DNA from: Acidobacteriota bacterium
GTDB taxonomy: Bacteria; Acidobacteriota; Thermoanaerobaculia; Thermoanaerobaculales; Sulfomarinibacteraceae
Length of the DNA: 6,661 nucleotides
Direction: 5' to 3'
Assembly (NCBI GenBank): GCA_030637805.1
Contig: DAOWFV010000172.1
Location: 1 to 6,661 of the forward strand
The translations under genes were made by a program, and so were the position numbers. Positions 1 through 5,668 of this stretch are shown here, piece after piece (within the stretch, counting starts at the first letter, position 1; each line of letters opens with the position of its first letter). The notes below the pieces were generated by a model. It made no database searches. It had not been told where the DNA came from and saw nothing but the letters and a program-made list of their open reading frames with translations.

Positions 1-1358
1 ACTACTGGCACTCATCGCGACAGGTGGCGGACACCATCACCGAGTGGCCGCTGTTCACTTTCTGGCTGGGCGACCTCCATCCCCACCTGCTGTCCCTGCC
101 CGTGGTCTGCCTCTCCCTGCTTCTGGCGTGGCAAGTCGGGAAACAGAGGCCCGGAGTCGGGCAGGTTGCGGCCCTTGCCACGCTCTTCGGAGTTGCATGG
201 GCCGCCAACCCATGGGCCATGCCGCCTACCCTTGCGGGCATCGCCCTGCTCCTGATCGCGGGTGAAGAACGGTGGTACTGGCCGGTCGGCGACGGATGGC
301 GGAGGTGGGCCTCGGTGGCGGCGATCGGGGTCGGCGGCTGGCTGGTGACGGCGCCGTTCCATCTCTCTTTCCAGCCCTTCTTCCACGGCTTGGAGTTCGT
401 CCACGCATGGACCGATCCGGGGGAGCTGCTGCTCTACGCGGGCTGTCTGGTGGTGCCGGCGGCCCTTGCGGGCTGGGCCCTGTTGCGTCGGCTGAGTGGC
501 GACGACGCGGAGGCGGGGCTCGCGATGGCTCTGGTGGTGCTGGCCGCCGCCATGGTCCTGGCCGGTGCGAGCCGGCGGCCGACGATGGTCTTGCTCGCCG
601 CCATCCTCATGGTGCTGGTGGCTGCCGTCATCTCCTCCACAGCGGGGCGAGACCGGCCGGCACTCGCCCTCGCGGCGCTCGGCCTGTTTCTGCTGCTCGT
701 GCCCGAGGTCGTGTTCGTGGCGGACGCCTACGGCGAGAAGCTCCACCGAATGAACACAGTCTTCAAGGCGTTCATCCAGGCCTGGATCTTCCTCGTCGTC
801 GCCCTGCCGGTTCTTCTGCGCTGGGGGATCCGACGGCGGGAAGTCCGCGTAGCGGTCATCGGCCTCATGGTGGTCCTGGCATTGCCCCACCCGGCAGGTA
901 TGACTGTCAATCAGTTCACCGCCGCCGAGCTCGGGCTCGACGGCTTGCGTTGGATGCCTGCAGGCGACCGCGCCATCGTGCGCGCGCTGCGCAGGCAGCC
1001 CCCGAGAACGATGCTGGCCGAGGCGGTGGGAGGCGCCTACACGGACTACGCGCGTCTGTCGGCGGCTTCGGGGGTGCCGGCCTACCTGGGTTGGGGAAAC
1101 CACGAGCTGGTGTGGAGGGGTTCCGACATCACCGGGGAAACGGAGCGGCGGAAGGAGCTCGTCGAGCGGCTGTACTCGTCAACGGATCCGCAGGAGGTGC
1201 GGCAGCTTGCCGCCGAGGAGGGTATCCACCTGGTGGCGGTGGGTTCCCTGGAGCGACGGGACTTCACCGAGGAGGGTCTGGCGGTGGTGGAGGCGGCGGG
1301 AGAGGTGCTGGTGGATCAGGACGGCGCCCTCCTTGTCCGTGTCGGATCGCCACAATAG
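1..1358 (+). CDS. DUF2298 (YYY-type) multi-spanning membrane protein, C-terminal part
   Basis: The reading frame is open from the first base (first whole codon at 3) to TAG at 1356-1358, so the gene is cut by the window edge. The GTG at 24 is in frame, but the codons before it (YWHSSRQ) already match the conserved lead-in to the GDLHPH motif (69-86), so I read it as an internal valine. About seven hydrophobic segments follow. Further family landmarks are an RMNTVFK-type stretch near 747-767 and, in the soluble C-terminal tail, LGWGNHE (about 1086-1106) followed by an R-K-LVERLYSSTDP stretch. Together these are the hallmarks of DUF2298 proteins (Chlor_Arch_YYY domain) known from Chloroflexota, archaea and some other bacteria. 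The biochemical role is not established; a membrane glycosyltransferase-like role is only an inference, supported by the glycosyltransferase gene that follows after a short gap. The family is confident, the function is not. Confidence 0.85.
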   Translation, partial: YWHSSRQVADTITEWPLFTFWLGDLHPHLLSLPVVCLSLLLAWQVGKQRPGVGQVAALATLFGVAWAANPWAMPPTLAGIALLLIAGEERWYWPVGDGWRRWASVAAIGVGGWLVTAPFHLSFQPFFHGLEFVHAWTDPGELLLYAGCLVVPAALAGWALLRRLSGDDAEAGLAMALVVLAAAMVLAGASRRPTMVLLAAILMVLVAAVISSTAGRDRPALALAALGLFLLLVPEVVFVADAYGEKLHRMNTVFKAFIQAWIFLVVALPVLLRWGIRRREVRVAVIGLMVVLALPHPAGMTVNQFTAAELGLDGLRWMPAGDRAIVRALRRQPPRTMLAEAVGGAYTDYARLSAASGVPAYLGWGNHELVWRGSDITGETERRKELVERLYSSTDPQEVRQLAAEEGIHLVAVGSLERRDFTEEGLAVVEAAGEVLVDQDGALLVRVGSPQ

Positions 1359-1374
1359 CAACTATGATGGAGAC

Positions 1375-1396
1375 AGCCCGGTGAGAAGACCGGGCT
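1375..1396 (+). promoter_or_regulatory. Intergenic 8-bp stem-loop before the glycosyltransferase
   Basis: AGCCCGGT (1375-1382) and ACCGGGCT (1389-1396) are perfect reverse complements around a 6-base loop, GAGAAG. No T-run follows, so it is not a classical intrinsic terminator. It lies directly before the ribosome binding site of the next gene. It could set mRNA stability or translation between two co-transcribed genes, or be a weak attenuator. The structure is directly visible; the role is inferred. Confidence 0.5.
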
Positions 1397-1409
1397 AGTG
1401 GGGGAGTCG

Positions 1410-2369
1410 ATGCCCGAGCTCACTGTGGTCATTCCGGAGTACAACGAGGAGAACAACGTCGTTCCGATGCACGGGCGCCTGGTCGATGCTCTGGCCGAGC
1501 TGGTGAATGGGCTCGAGATTCTCTACGTCGACGACGGATCTTCGGACGGCACATGGGCGCAGATCTGTGGTCTCGCGGAAAGGGACCCGCAGGTTCGCGG
1601 CCTTCGTTTCGCCCGCAACTTCGGCCACCAGGCGGCTCTCACCGCCGGCGTCGACGCGGCCAGGGGGCGGGCGGTGGTGATCATCGACGGCGATATGCAG
1701 GACCCGCCGGAGGTTATCCCGGAGATGGTGGCGCGCTGGCGCGAGGGCTTTGAGGTGGTTTATGGGCAGCGCGAAAAGCGGGAAGGGGAGACCTGGTTCA
1801 AGCGGGTCACCGCGTCGCTCTTCTACCGCATTCTGCAGCGCATCACCAACGTCGAGATCCCAGTCGACACCGGCGACTTCCGGCTCATGGGCCCGCGGGC
1901 GGTGACCGCCTTTCGCGCCCTTCCCGAACGCAATCGCTTCATCCGCGGCCTGGTGAGCTGGATCGGTTTCCCGCAGACAGCTGTGCTCTACCACCGACAG
2001 GCACGACAGACTGGCGAGACCAAGTTTCCGGTGCGCAAGATGATTCGCTTTGCCCTCGACGGGATCACCTCCTTCTCCTTCTTCCCGCTGAGACTGGCGA
2101 CCTGGACGGGGTTCGCGGTCTCGACCTTCGCCTTCCTCTACATCGTTGTGGTGCTGGCCCTGAAGGCCCTCGGCGTGAGCTGGCTCGGCTACACCTCGTT
2201 GATGGCCTCTATCCTGTTTCTCGGGGGTGTCCAGCTGCTGATGATCGGCATCCTCGGCGAGTATATGGCGCGGATCTTCGACGAGGTCAAGCGCCGGCCC
2301 CTCTACCTGGTGGGTGAGCGCACCGACGGCGAAGAAGGGGTGATCCCGCCTGAACGCCCGTTGGCCTGA
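1410..2369 (+). CDS. Family 2 glycosyltransferase, polyprenyl-phosphate type (GtrB/ArnC/DPM1-like)
   Basis: This is an inner-membrane GT-A enzyme expected to move a sugar from a nucleotide donor to a polyprenyl phosphate on the cytoplasmic side. The order of motifs is complete: VVIPEYNEE at the N-terminus, VDDGSSDGT, the metal-binding DGD in IDGDMQDPPE, VDTGDFRLM, and the RQTGETKFP stretch that precedes an amphipathic region. Two C-terminal membrane helices follow (starting near TWTGFAVSTFAFLY and near TSLMASILFLGG), then GEYMARIFDEVKRRP. This is the usual length (319 residues) and layout of the family. An in-frame GTG at 1398 is an alternative start, but it directly follows the stem-loop and has no ribosome binding site. 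ATG 1410 has GGGGAG at 1401-1406 (only 3 bases away) and gives the N-terminus typical of homologues. The gene lies 51 bp after the DUF2298 gene on the same strand and is probably co-transcribed. The sugar is unknown. Confidence 0.92.
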   Translation: MPELTVVIPEYNEENNVVPMHGRLVDALAELVNGLEILYVDDGSSDGTWAQICGLAERDPQVRGLRFARNFGHQAALTAGVDAARGRAVVIIDGDMQDPPEVIPEMVARWREGFEVVYGQREKREGETWFKRVTASLFYRILQRITNVEIPVDTGDFRLMGPRAVTAFRALPERNRFIRGLVSWIGFPQTAVLYHRQARQTGETKFPVRKMIRFALDGITSFSFFPLRLATWTGFAVSTFAFLYIVVVLALKALGVSWLGYTSLMASILFLGGVQLLMIGILGEYMARIFDEVKRRPLYLVGERTDGEEGVIPPERPLA

Positions 2370-2413
2370 CCAACCAGAGGTGTGTTGAAGGATTGTCCGA
2401 GCAACTCATCACC

Positions 2414-2434
2414 CTCACGTCTTACGTCTTACTC
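2414..2434 (+). repeat. Short 7-bp tandem repeat (CTTACGT-like, 3 units)
   Basis: Three consecutive heptamers, CTCACGT, CTTACGT and CTTACTC, occupy the 78-bp gap between the glycosyltransferase and the CxxC protein gene and end just before the GGAGG ribosome binding site (2439-2443). In shifted register the unit is TCTTACG, two differences from the TCTCAGG unit of the large heptad arrays in the right half of the window. It may be a degenerate relative of that family, but three units are too few to be sure. Confidence 0.4.
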
Positions 2435-2447
2435 TCACGGAGGAAAA

Positions 2448-2780
2448 ATGGACAGCTACTACAAGCCCGAGCATCTCGAACACTTCGCTGACATCGGAGA
2501 GGGCAACGGGGAGCTGGCGCAGAAGTTCTTCGATTACTACGGATCAGTCTTCGCAGACGGCGCGCTGACGGTCCGCGAGAAGGCGCTGATCGCCCTCGCC
2601 GTAGCCCACACCGTGCAGTGTCCCTACTGCATCGATGCTTACTCTAAGGAGAGCCTCAAGCAGGGCGCCGACCTCGAGGAGATGACGGAGGCGGTGCACG
2701 TTTCGACCGCCATTCGCGGGGGTGCGTCGCTGGTGCACGGTCTGCAGATGCTCGAGCATGTAACCAAGGCCTCGATGTGA
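2448..2780 (+). CDS. Arsenosugar biosynthesis-associated peroxidase-like protein (CMD/AhpD-like)
   Basis: This 110-residue protein of the carboxymuconolactone decarboxylase/AhpD-like superfamily is the type found next to ArsS-like radical SAM genes. It starts MDSYYKPEHLEHFADIG, then LTVREKALIALAVAH, the redox CxxC in QCPYCIDAY, and ends with TEAVHVSTAIRGGASLVHG. These blocks match that subfamily across nearly its whole length. The CxxC cysteines and nearby His are expected to give thiol peroxidase or disulfide chemistry; the exact role in arsenic metabolism is not established. ATG 2448 is chosen because GGAGG lies at 2439-2443 and the N-terminus matches the family. An upstream in-frame TTG at 2382 would add a low-complexity tail without homology. 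Some relatives carry selenocysteine at a CxxC position (from memory); here both codons are ordinary TGC. It is followed after 31 bp by the ArsS gene, probably as one operon. Confidence 0.9.
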   Translation: MDSYYKPEHLEHFADIGEGNGELAQKFFDYYGSVFADGALTVREKALIALAVAHTVQCPYCIDAYSKESLKQGADLEEMTEAVHVSTAIRGGASLVHGLQMLEHVTKASM

Positions 2781-2811
2781 ACATAGGCTGAGCCGAAGGA
2801 GATCAATTTCG

Positions 2812-3963
2812 ATGAGCGAAGCCGATGCGCTGCCCGTCCACCAAACAGATAGCATAAGCGAAGTGTCCCGGCCCGAGGCCGGGCCGAGGCGCACGACCTC
2901 GCTGGCCTCCCGGCGCTCGCCACTGGCCGTGCCGCGGTGCCAGATCGCAACCCTCGACAGCGTGGACCTTGTGCGGCACCCGTCGGCCGGCGATTTCGAC
3001 ACAGCCCTCGCCGCGAGCGGGGTCGAGCCCCTCACCGCCGGGCCGGTGGAAATCTTCCAGATCAACCTCGGCAAGCTCTGCAACATGACCTGCCGCCATT
3101 GTCACGTGGATGCGGGGCCCGATCGCTGGCGGGAAGTGATGGACCGCGAGACGGTCGACGCCTGCCTGGATGCTCTTGACCGCACCGAGGCCCATACCGT
3201 CGACCTCACCGGTGGCGCTCCCGAGCTCAACCCGAACTTCCGCTATCTCGTGGAAGAGTGCGTTGCCCGGGGTAAATCGGTGATCGACCGCTGCAATCTG
3301 ACCGTGCTGCTCCTGCCGCGCCACAGCGACCTTCCGGAGTGGTTCGCCGAACGCGGGGTGGAGGTGGTGTGCTCGCTCCCGCACTTCAGACGCCGCAACA
3401 CCGACGCGCAGCGCGGCGAGGGTACCTTTGAAAAATCCGTCGAGGCCCTGCAACGGCTCAACCAGGCGGGCTACGGACAGGGCGACCATGATCGGGTTCT
3501 CACCCTGATGGTCAACCCGGTCGGGGCGATGCTCACCGGCAACCAGTGCTCGATGGAGCGCGAGTGGAAGCGGGGGCTCGGTCGGAACCACGGGGTCACA
3601 TTCGACCGCCTGATCGCGCTCAACAACATGCCGATCGCGCGTTTCCTCGAGTGGCTCGAGGGGAGCGGAAACCTACAGGCCTACATGGAGCTTCTGGTCA
3701 ACTCCTACAATCCGGCGACGGTGGCCGGTCTGATGTGCCGCAATACGCTCTCGGTGTCGTGGGATGGCCGCATTTTCGACTGTGACTTCAACCAGATGCT
3801 CGAGCTGGAGAGCCGTGTAAACGGAGCCGACGGGTTCCATATTTCCGAATTCGATCCCGCGGTCTTCGAGAGCAGAAGGGTGGTGACTGGGCGTCACTGC
3901 TTCGGTTGCGCCGCCGGCGCCGGCTCCTCCTGCGGCGGCGCCATCCACGACACCTCGGAGTAG
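2812..3963 (+). CDS. arsS: Arsenosugar biosynthesis radical SAM protein ArsS
   Basis: This is a radical SAM enzyme of the ArsS family (radical SAM domain plus C-terminal Cys-rich DUF3641-type domain). In characterised members a 5'-deoxyadenosyl radical is joined to a dimethylated trivalent arsenic species, giving the adenosyl precursor of arsenosugars. The 4Fe-4S motif CNMTCRHC is at residues 90-97 within INLGKLCNMTCRHCHVDAGP. TGGAPELN (133-140) is the GGE-like SAM motif. DRCNLTVLLLP, FEKSVEALQRLNQAGYG, NNMPIARF and YMELLVNSYNPATVAGLMCR follow in family order. The C-terminal domain holds DGRIFDCDFNQML and HCFGCAAGAGSSCGG, with Cys 309, 324, 363, 366 and 374. The start is supported by AAGGAG at 2796-2801, ten bases before ATG. 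Residues 1 to about 55 are an Arg/Ser/Ala-rich extension that I do not recognise from the family. No arsM lies in the window, so substrate supply must come from elsewhere. Confidence 0.93.
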   Translation: MSEADALPVHQTDSISEVSRPEAGPRRTTSLASRRSPLAVPRCQIATLDSVDLVRHPSAGDFDTALAASGVEPLTAGPVEIFQINLGKLCNMTCRHCHVDAGPDRWREVMDRETVDACLDALDRTEAHTVDLTGGAPELNPNFRYLVEECVARGKSVIDRCNLTVLLLPRHSDLPEWFAERGVEVVCSLPHFRRRNTDAQRGEGTFEKSVEALQRLNQAGYGQGDHDRVLTLMVNPVGAMLTGNQCSMEREWKRGLGRNHGVTFDRLIALNNMPIARFLEWLEGSGNLQAYMELLVNSYNPATVAGLMCRNTLSVSWDGRIFDCDFNQMLELESRVNGADGFHISEFDPAVFESRRVVTGRHCFGCAAGAGSSCGGAIHDTSE

Positions 3964-3980
3964 ACCGTCAGATCCGCAAT

Positions 3981-4138
3981 CACATCGCAGGTCTCAGGTC
4001 GCAGGTCTCAGGGCGCACATCACAGCTCGCAGGTCGCACCAAAATGTTCGATTGGATTCCTGCGATGTCAAGCCTTTACTGCAACTTTCGTGAGCTCCGG
4101 AAACCTGAAGCCTGAGACCTGAGACCTGAGACCTGAGA
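3981..4138. repeat. Heptad inverted-array element, copy A (no outer flanks)
   Basis: The left arm (3981-4036) is eight 7-bp units, consensus CAGGTCK with CACATCR variants. The core is 4037-4103. The right arm (4104-4138) is five units, one CCTGAAG and four CCTGAGA. The right unit is the reverse complement of the left unit, so 3988-4012 pairs with 4111-4135 at 24 of 25 positions, enclosing a 98-base loop. The core shares a 22-base exact match with copy B (4053-4074 with 5438-5459) and the 14-base CTTTCGTGAGCTCC (4085-4098) with copy C. The outer flanks seen in B and C are absent. It fills the gap between the stop codons of two convergent genes (3963 and 4162), so as RNA it would form a strong hairpin in either direction and may act as a bidirectional terminator. 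It is not protein-coding in any convincing frame. Confidence 0.88.
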
Positions 4139-4161
4139 CCTTAATCCTTCTCCTTGTGCCT

Positions 4162-5304
4162 CTACTTCTCGTATACCTTCAAATCGCGAATCTCGGCGAG
4201 GGGTACGCTGTCGGTGTAGCGCACCGTGCCGCCTCCGACCTTCGAGTCCACGTCCAGGAGCAGGTGGGAGCCGTCGACGCCGTGCACATGACCTTCGCGG
4301 CTCGACCCGTTCAGCAGCCGCACGAGGACGCGTTCGCCCGCCGCGGCGAGGATGGCGCGGGTATCGTCTGGAGCCAGGAGGCGGAATCGTTCCATCGCCG
4401 CGTGGCGGCGCCTGGCGGACTCAGCCTTGTTGATGCTGAGGCTGAATCGCCTCGCGACGCTCTGGGCGCGTTCGAGGTACTCTTCTGCCAACCCCCACTC
4501 GCCGCGATCCACCGCGCGGTTGGCGGCACCGATCAGCGAGTCGACAATCCGCTGGGCGGTCTCAAGCACGGACGCGTCGTTCACGTTCACCAGCGCGGCC
4601 CTGGACAGGTGGTCCACCGCCACTTCAGTATCGCCGGCGTTGAGTGCCAGGCGCGCGAGCCCGACCTCCTCAGCCAGGCGAGCGGCTGGGTTCATGGTCG
4701 TTGTGCGCCTGACGGGCGACGGCGTTGCCTCCGCCGCAGGTGGGATGGTGGCGGCAACCCGGGCAGAGGCGGGAGGCGCCGGTATGGATCGCTGGCGCCG
4801 GACCGGTTCGCGCAAGATGACCAACGCGACGACAATCGCAATGGCGGCCAGAAGCACGAGCAAGCCGACGATCACCGGACGGGGGACGCCTGCTGGGGAT
4901 CCTTCTTCCTCGACCTCCTCGCGAGTCGCGTCGTGACCACCGAGATCTTCGGGCGCAACGGCCGGTTCGGCGGGGGTGAGTGGTGAAGACGGTGCCGCGG
5001 AGGTTAGCTCTGGAGGGGCGTCAGGCTCGAGGTCCCGGAGGGAGCGCTCGACGTGGGCGATCTCCTTGCCTACGGTCATGAACCCGTAGCTCTCAAAGAG
5101 GTGGGCGACGGGGAAGAGCTCGCGGGCCACGGCGCGGTAGCGCAGGGGCTCTCCGGAAGGCTCCTCACCCGCTTCCAGCCGTCCGATGATCGAGCCCAAC
5201 CGCTCCTCCATTAGCGGGAACTCTTCGTTGCGCGATCCCATGGATCCGCACTTGCGCTGGATCTCCCGAAGCCGGGCGATCAAGGGGTCGAGGTTAACCT
5301 GCAT
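4162..5304 (-). CDS. Single-span membrane protein with TPR-like region and small beta-barrel-like C-terminus
   Basis: I do not recognise this 380-residue protein. Residues 1-95 look helical and charged. Residues 96-142 are a Pro/Ala/Glu-rich linker ending in REEVEEE. About 143-164 is one hydrophobic helix (VIVGLLVLLAAIAIVVALVI), followed by the basic REPVRRQR. Residues 172-205 form a second Ala/Pro linker. Residues 208-305 are Ala-rich paired helices (EVGLARLALNAGDTEVAVDHL, then DRGEWGLAEEYLERAQ) resembling TPR repeats. Residues 325-380 have a beta pattern (RVLVRLLNGSSREGHVHGVD, then a GGG turn and VPLAEIRDLKVYEK) like an Sm/SH3-type small barrel. There is no signal peptide; the basic C-terminal side of the helix would favour a cytoplasmic C-terminus, so topology is unresolved. 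The start ATG (5302-5304) and its GGTGA ribosome binding site lie inside the left terminal repeat of element B. The gene converges on arsS and is divergent from the 6010 gene. It is real by length and domain structure; its function is unknown. Confidence 0.8.
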   Translation of the reverse strand: MQVNLDPLIARLREIQRKCGSMGSRNEEFPLMEERLGSIIGRLEAGEEPSGEPLRYRAVARELFPVAHLFESYGFMTVGKEIAHVERSLRDLEPDAPPELTSAAPSSPLTPAEPAVAPEDLGGHDATREEVEEEGSPAGVPRPVIVGLLVLLAAIAIVVALVILREPVRRQRSIPAPPASARVAATIPPAAEATPSPVRRTTTMNPAARLAEEVGLARLALNAGDTEVAVDHLSRAALVNVNDASVLETAQRIVDSLIGAANRAVDRGEWGLAEEYLERAQSVARRFSLSINKAESARRRHAAMERFRLLAPDDTRAILAAAGERVLVRLLNGSSREGHVHGVDGSHLLLDVDSKVGGGTVRYTDSVPLAEIRDLKVYEK

Positions 5305-5312
5305 ATCTCACC
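5296..5312 (+). repeat. Left terminal inverted repeat of element B
   Basis: AACCTGCATATCTCACC is the exact reverse complement of 5588-5604. Read on the minus strand it is GGTGA, three bases, then ATG CAG GTT: the ribosome binding site and first three codons (M-Q-V) of the 4162-5304 gene. Confidence 0.85.
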
Positions 5313-5554
5313 AGCTTCCTGCTGCGTCCGGCGATGCACAGCCCGTGGCGGAAGGTTTCAGGTCGCAGGTCACAGGTTGCAGGACGCAAGTCACAGGTCG
5401 CAGGTCGCAGGTTGCAGGTTGCACCAAGATCGGTGAATGGATTCCTGCGATGTCAAGCCCGATTACTAACTTCCGTGAATTTTCCAATGAAACCTGAAGC
5501 CTGAGACCTGAAGCCTGACACCTGAAGCCTGAGACCTGCAACCCCAAATCGCCC

Positions 5555-5573
5555 GGGTGGCGCTTCGCCGCCC
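5555..5573 (+). repeat. GC-rich hairpin in the tail of element B
   Basis: GGGTGGCG (5555-5562), loop CTT and CGCCGCCC (5566-5573) form an 8-bp stem with one G-T pair, REP-like in size and GC content. The same place in copy C (5950-5968) keeps the loop and the inner 4 bp but has two mismatches in the outer stem, so the full stem is not strictly conserved. Confidence 0.6.
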
Positions 5574-5587
5574 TCGCGACGGAACCC

Positions 5588-5604
5588 GGTGAGATATGCA
5601 GGTT
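5588..5604 (+). repeat. Right terminal inverted repeat of element B
   Basis: GGTGAGATATGCAGGTT is a perfect inverted copy of 5296-5312. It also presents a GGTGA plus ATG reading outward, but the frame it opens runs into copy C and yields only repeat-derived, unconvincing protein. Confidence 0.85.
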
Positions 5605-5668
5605 CGCCGGTCCGGCGCTGCTTTTCGTGTCGTTCTCCATCGGGGCCGATCTTATCGCAGTTTCTGGC

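Larger units (their letters stand above)
5296..5604. mobile_element. Heptad inverted-array element, copy B (MITE-like, 309 bp)
   Basis: Order: terminal repeat (5296-5312), left flank (to about 5358), left arm of nine CAGGTCG-like heptads (5359-5421), core (5422-5492), right arm of seven CCTGARR-like heptads (5493-5541), tail (5542-5587), terminal repeat (5588-5604). The two 17-base ends are perfect inverted repeats. The right arm largely alternates CCTGAAG with CCTGAGA or close variants, giving a 14-bp higher-order period. Left flank 5307-5339 matches copy C 5677-5709 at 29 of 33 positions. Tail 5542-5592 matches C 5937-5987 at 46 of 51 without gaps. No transposase is encoded, so any mobility would need an enzyme in trans. 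No clear target-site duplication is visible. The left end overlaps the first codons of the minus-strand 4162-5304 gene. Confidence 0.82.

Noticed and set aside
24..26. GTG as the true start of the first gene
   Set aside because: The codons before it already match the family and the frame is open to the window edge, so the gene begins outside the window.
12..1103. Long minus-strand reading frame opposite the DUF2298 gene
   Set aside because: It is a shadow of a high-GC gene: Arg/His/Gln/Gly-rich composition and no recognisable domain, while the plus strand encodes a clear family.
2614..2640. Selenocysteine in the CxxC protein
   Set aside because: Relatives may be selenoproteins, but both cysteines of CPYC are TGC codons, there is no in-frame TGA, and ArsS likewise has none.
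3981..4138. CRISPR array
   Set aside because: Units are contiguous 7-mers with no spacers, and the two arms are inverted. This does not fit direct repeats of 23-47 bp with unique spacers.
4156..4986. Plus-strand reading frame opposite the 380-residue membrane protein
   Set aside because: The minus-strand product has a clean membrane helix, linkers and a ribosome binding site. The plus-strand translation is biased and has no domain, and its start lies in the repeat-flanking DNA.
5605..5624. Intrinsic terminator in the spacer between B and C (CGCCGGTCCGGCG then CTGCTTTT)
   Set aside because: The palindrome leaves almost no loop, the T-run is four bases and not adjacent to the stem, and no gene ends here.
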